From GCA-2689995 sp964529325 (GTDB lineage Bacteria > Fidelibacterota > Marinisomatia > SCGC-AAA003-L08 > GCA-2689995), in NCBI GenBank assembly GCA_964529325.1, contig CAZGWH010000049.1, forward strand, positions 1-17,423: 17,423 nt of DNA, read 5' to 3'. Every line of letters begins with the position of its first letter. The stretch's first letter is position 1. The notes under the pieces were generated by a model. The model was not told the DNA's origin and did not search any database. It was given only the letters and a program-made list of their open reading frames with translations. Below are positions 16,009-17,423 of the stretch, one piece after another. The translations under genes and the position numbers were made by a program.

Positions 16009-17193
16009 TTATTCAACCTCAACTTCTTTTACTTTTAATAATCCTTGTTGTATTTGTGAAGCAATTTGATTAAGCTGATTTGCTGGAATTTCTTCTCCAT
16101 TTACCCAAATACTACCACCTGAAACTTTAAATCCTTTTAATTCACCATCTCTACCAAATAATTCATTATATTTATTTTCACCAATTAAAGTAATAATCAT
16201 TTCTAAAGCACCACCATTTCCTACTCCAGGTGATTCTACTTTAAACAAATAAATATTACTCAAGGAATTTTCAACACCAATTGAAGACTGGTAATCTCTT
16301 TGAATTTGCCAAACATAATATTTACCTGGTTGTAAATCGATTACACCTGATGTTGGATATTGAAAAGAATTAATATTTCCAATTTCATAAAAATCATCTG
16401 ATTGCGAAAGTGGAATACTAGAAACATCATCTAATGCCTCAGATAATGAACTATGTTGATCTGGTGAAAATTCACACACTCTAATTCCATAATTACAATC
16501 AGGGCAATAATCAGTCACCCATTGAAATACTGGATAAGTAGAAAAGATTTTGGTTTCAGTAGTATCTGCTAAGTTTCCACCCGGTGTAACTAATTCTAAG
16601 AAAATAGGTGAATATACCTCTATAGAGCGTTCAATACTATCAATAATACGTGTATCATTTTCTTTGTATAAATCAACTTTAAATGAATAATTACCATCTG
16701 GTAATTTACCAGTTTGCATAATTGTAGATAACATATTATCCATTACACTTTGGCTAGGATATGAATCAATTTGTGGAATAACTCTAAAACCACTAATTGC
16801 ATCAGTATAGATTGAAAAATCAGAATTATGAACAATTACATCTCTATCAACTCCAATAACCTTTAGAGTACCTTTAAAAATATCAGTTTGAGAATGAAAA
16901 CCCATGGATGGAGAATATATTGAAATGGTATAATCTAATAATAAATTCTTTAATGTTGGGGGATCAATTTGGTCATAATCTCTCACAATACGATAACGAA
17001 AAAAGTCGATATTAGATTCGCCTGTATTAAAATCAAAACTTGATACATAAAATGATACAATTCGATCCTCATTAAAAGATTCCTCACTAATACAAAAATC
17101 TTCATGACCACTTGTATTACAATCAGCATGCAAAAACCCAATAATAAATATTAATATTATTGATTTAAAATAATTTTTAATTAAAAAACTCAT
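16009..17193 (-). CDS. Exported protein of unknown function, first gene of the cyclase cassette
   Basis: Exported protein of 394 residues that I do not recognise. A signal peptide (about 1-23) probably ends at LHA, and the mature part begins with two Cys (25 and 34) that could form a disulfide. Two beta-rich, Ig- or fibronectin-like segments follow; the second contains PVFQWVTDYCPDCNYGIRV and GKYYVWQIQRDY, a 'what the object looks like, then W-Q' pattern common in domains that precede envelope binding modules. The C-terminal part (about 330-394) is helical and ends in an acidic tail. The ATG has an AAGGAAA ribosome binding site. It is the first gene after the rRNA terminator and abuts the FecR gene, so a promoter is expected in 17205-17305; no clean -35/-10 pair is seen there. 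Confidence 0.75.
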   Translation of the reverse strand: MSFLIKNYFKSIILIFIIGFLHADCNTSGHEDFCISEESFNEDRIVSFYVSSFDFNTGESNIDFFRYRIVRDYDQIDPPTLKNLLLDYTISIYSPSMGFHSQTDIFKGTLKVIGVDRDVIVHNSDFSIYTDAISGFRVIPQIDSYPSQSVMDNMLSTIMQTGKLPDGNYSFKVDLYKENDTRIIDSIERSIEVYSPIFLELVTPGGNLADTTETKIFSTYPVFQWVTDYCPDCNYGIRVCEFSPDQHSSLSEALDDVSSIPLSQSDDFYEIGNINSFQYPTSGVIDLQPGKYYVWQIQRDYQSSIGVENSLSNIYLFKVESPGVGNGGALEMIITLIGENKYNELFGRDGELKGFKVSGGSIWVNGEEIPANQLNQIASQIQQGLLKVKEVEVE

Positions 17194-17310
17194 GATTTCC
17201 TTTAAAAATAATGAATAAAGATACTATGTATAAACTATTATTATTTTGATTGTTAAACAAGGTATTTGGTCACAAAATATAACAGTATAAAATTTAATAA
17301 AAATAAACAA

Positions 17311-17340
17311 AAAAAGCCTTTGAAAAATCAAAGGCTTTTT
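17311..17340 (-). terminator. Intrinsic terminator of the rRNA operon
   Basis: A 13-base-pair stem (AAAAAGCCTTTGA with TCAAAGGCTTTTT) around a 4-base loop lies just after the 5S rRNA gene. On the minus strand the stem is followed by a long T-run, giving a classical strong intrinsic terminator. The stem's A/T ends also make it potentially active in the other direction. Confidence 0.92.
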
Positions 17341-17345
17341 TAAAA

Positions 17346-17423
17346 GTTACCGGCAACGTCCTACTCTCCCACACTGGTCTCCCGTGCAGTACCATCGGCG
17401 CTATAGAGCTTAACTTCCGAGTT
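17346..17423 (-). rRNA. rrf: 5S ribosomal RNA, 3' part
   Basis: The minus strand shows the conserved 5S core: AACTCGGAAGTTAAGC, then AGCGCCGATGGTACTG, then GGGAGAGTAGGACGTTGCCG. About 78 bases are present; the 5' end lies beyond the window edge. The exact 3' end is estimated from where the closing stem should finish. As 5S is normally last in rRNA operons, the 16S and 23S genes should lie further right. Confidence 0.95.

Noticed and set aside
17250..17260. Short palindrome TTGTT-A-AACAA upstream of the cyclase cassette
   Set aside because: Only five base pairs per arm, easily explained by base composition; no clear promoter lies beside it.

Overview
The window comes from a very AT-rich bacterium of the Fibrobacterota-Chlorobiota-Bacteroidota (FCB) side of the tree, plausibly Candidatus Marinimicrobia (SAR406). 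The reasons are a PorX-type response regulator fused to a PglZ domain, a TonB receptor with a carboxypeptidase-regulatory-like N-terminus, large outer-membrane barrels preceded by Ig-like domains, and repeats rich in 'DxNxNGxxDxGE' motifs of a kind I associate with that phylum. Unlike most Bacteroidota, several genes carry clear AGGAG-like ribosome binding sites. The lineage call is an inference from style, not from a marker alignment.

Every convincing gene lies on the minus strand, so in transcription order the window reads from right to left. At the far right is the 3' part of a 5S rRNA, the end of an rRNA operon, followed by a strong hairpin terminator. A four-gene envelope-signalling cassette follows (17193 to 9126): an exported protein of unknown function, a FecR-domain periplasmic protein, a large outer-membrane barrel protein, and a membrane CHASE2 adenylate cyclase whose extracytoplasmic part contains a long array of EF-hand-like calcium-loop repeats.

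A 64-base gap with a small hairpin leads to a housekeeping block (9061 to 3338): porX-like regulator, tsaE, tsaB and rimI (tRNA t6A synthesis and an acetyltransferase), accD (fatty acid synthesis) and glmS (amino-sugar synthesis). These genes overlap or lie within a few bases of each other and probably form one operon.

The left end (3308 to 75) holds a predicted metal-uptake module: a small exported His/Cys protein ending in SRAPPTF, a His- and acid-rich lipoprotein, and a ZnuD-like TonB-dependent receptor. The lipoprotein and the receptor each have a plausible promoter with an inverted repeat overlapping or next to it, which could be a metal-responsive operator.

Three things stand out: the cyclase with its EF-hand-like array and conserved-looking envelope neighbours; the zinc-type receptor module with its unusual lipoprotein; and two genes (cyclase and rimI) whose recognisable N-termini extend upstream of any ATG, GTG or TTG to an in-frame ATT codon, suggesting AUU initiation.
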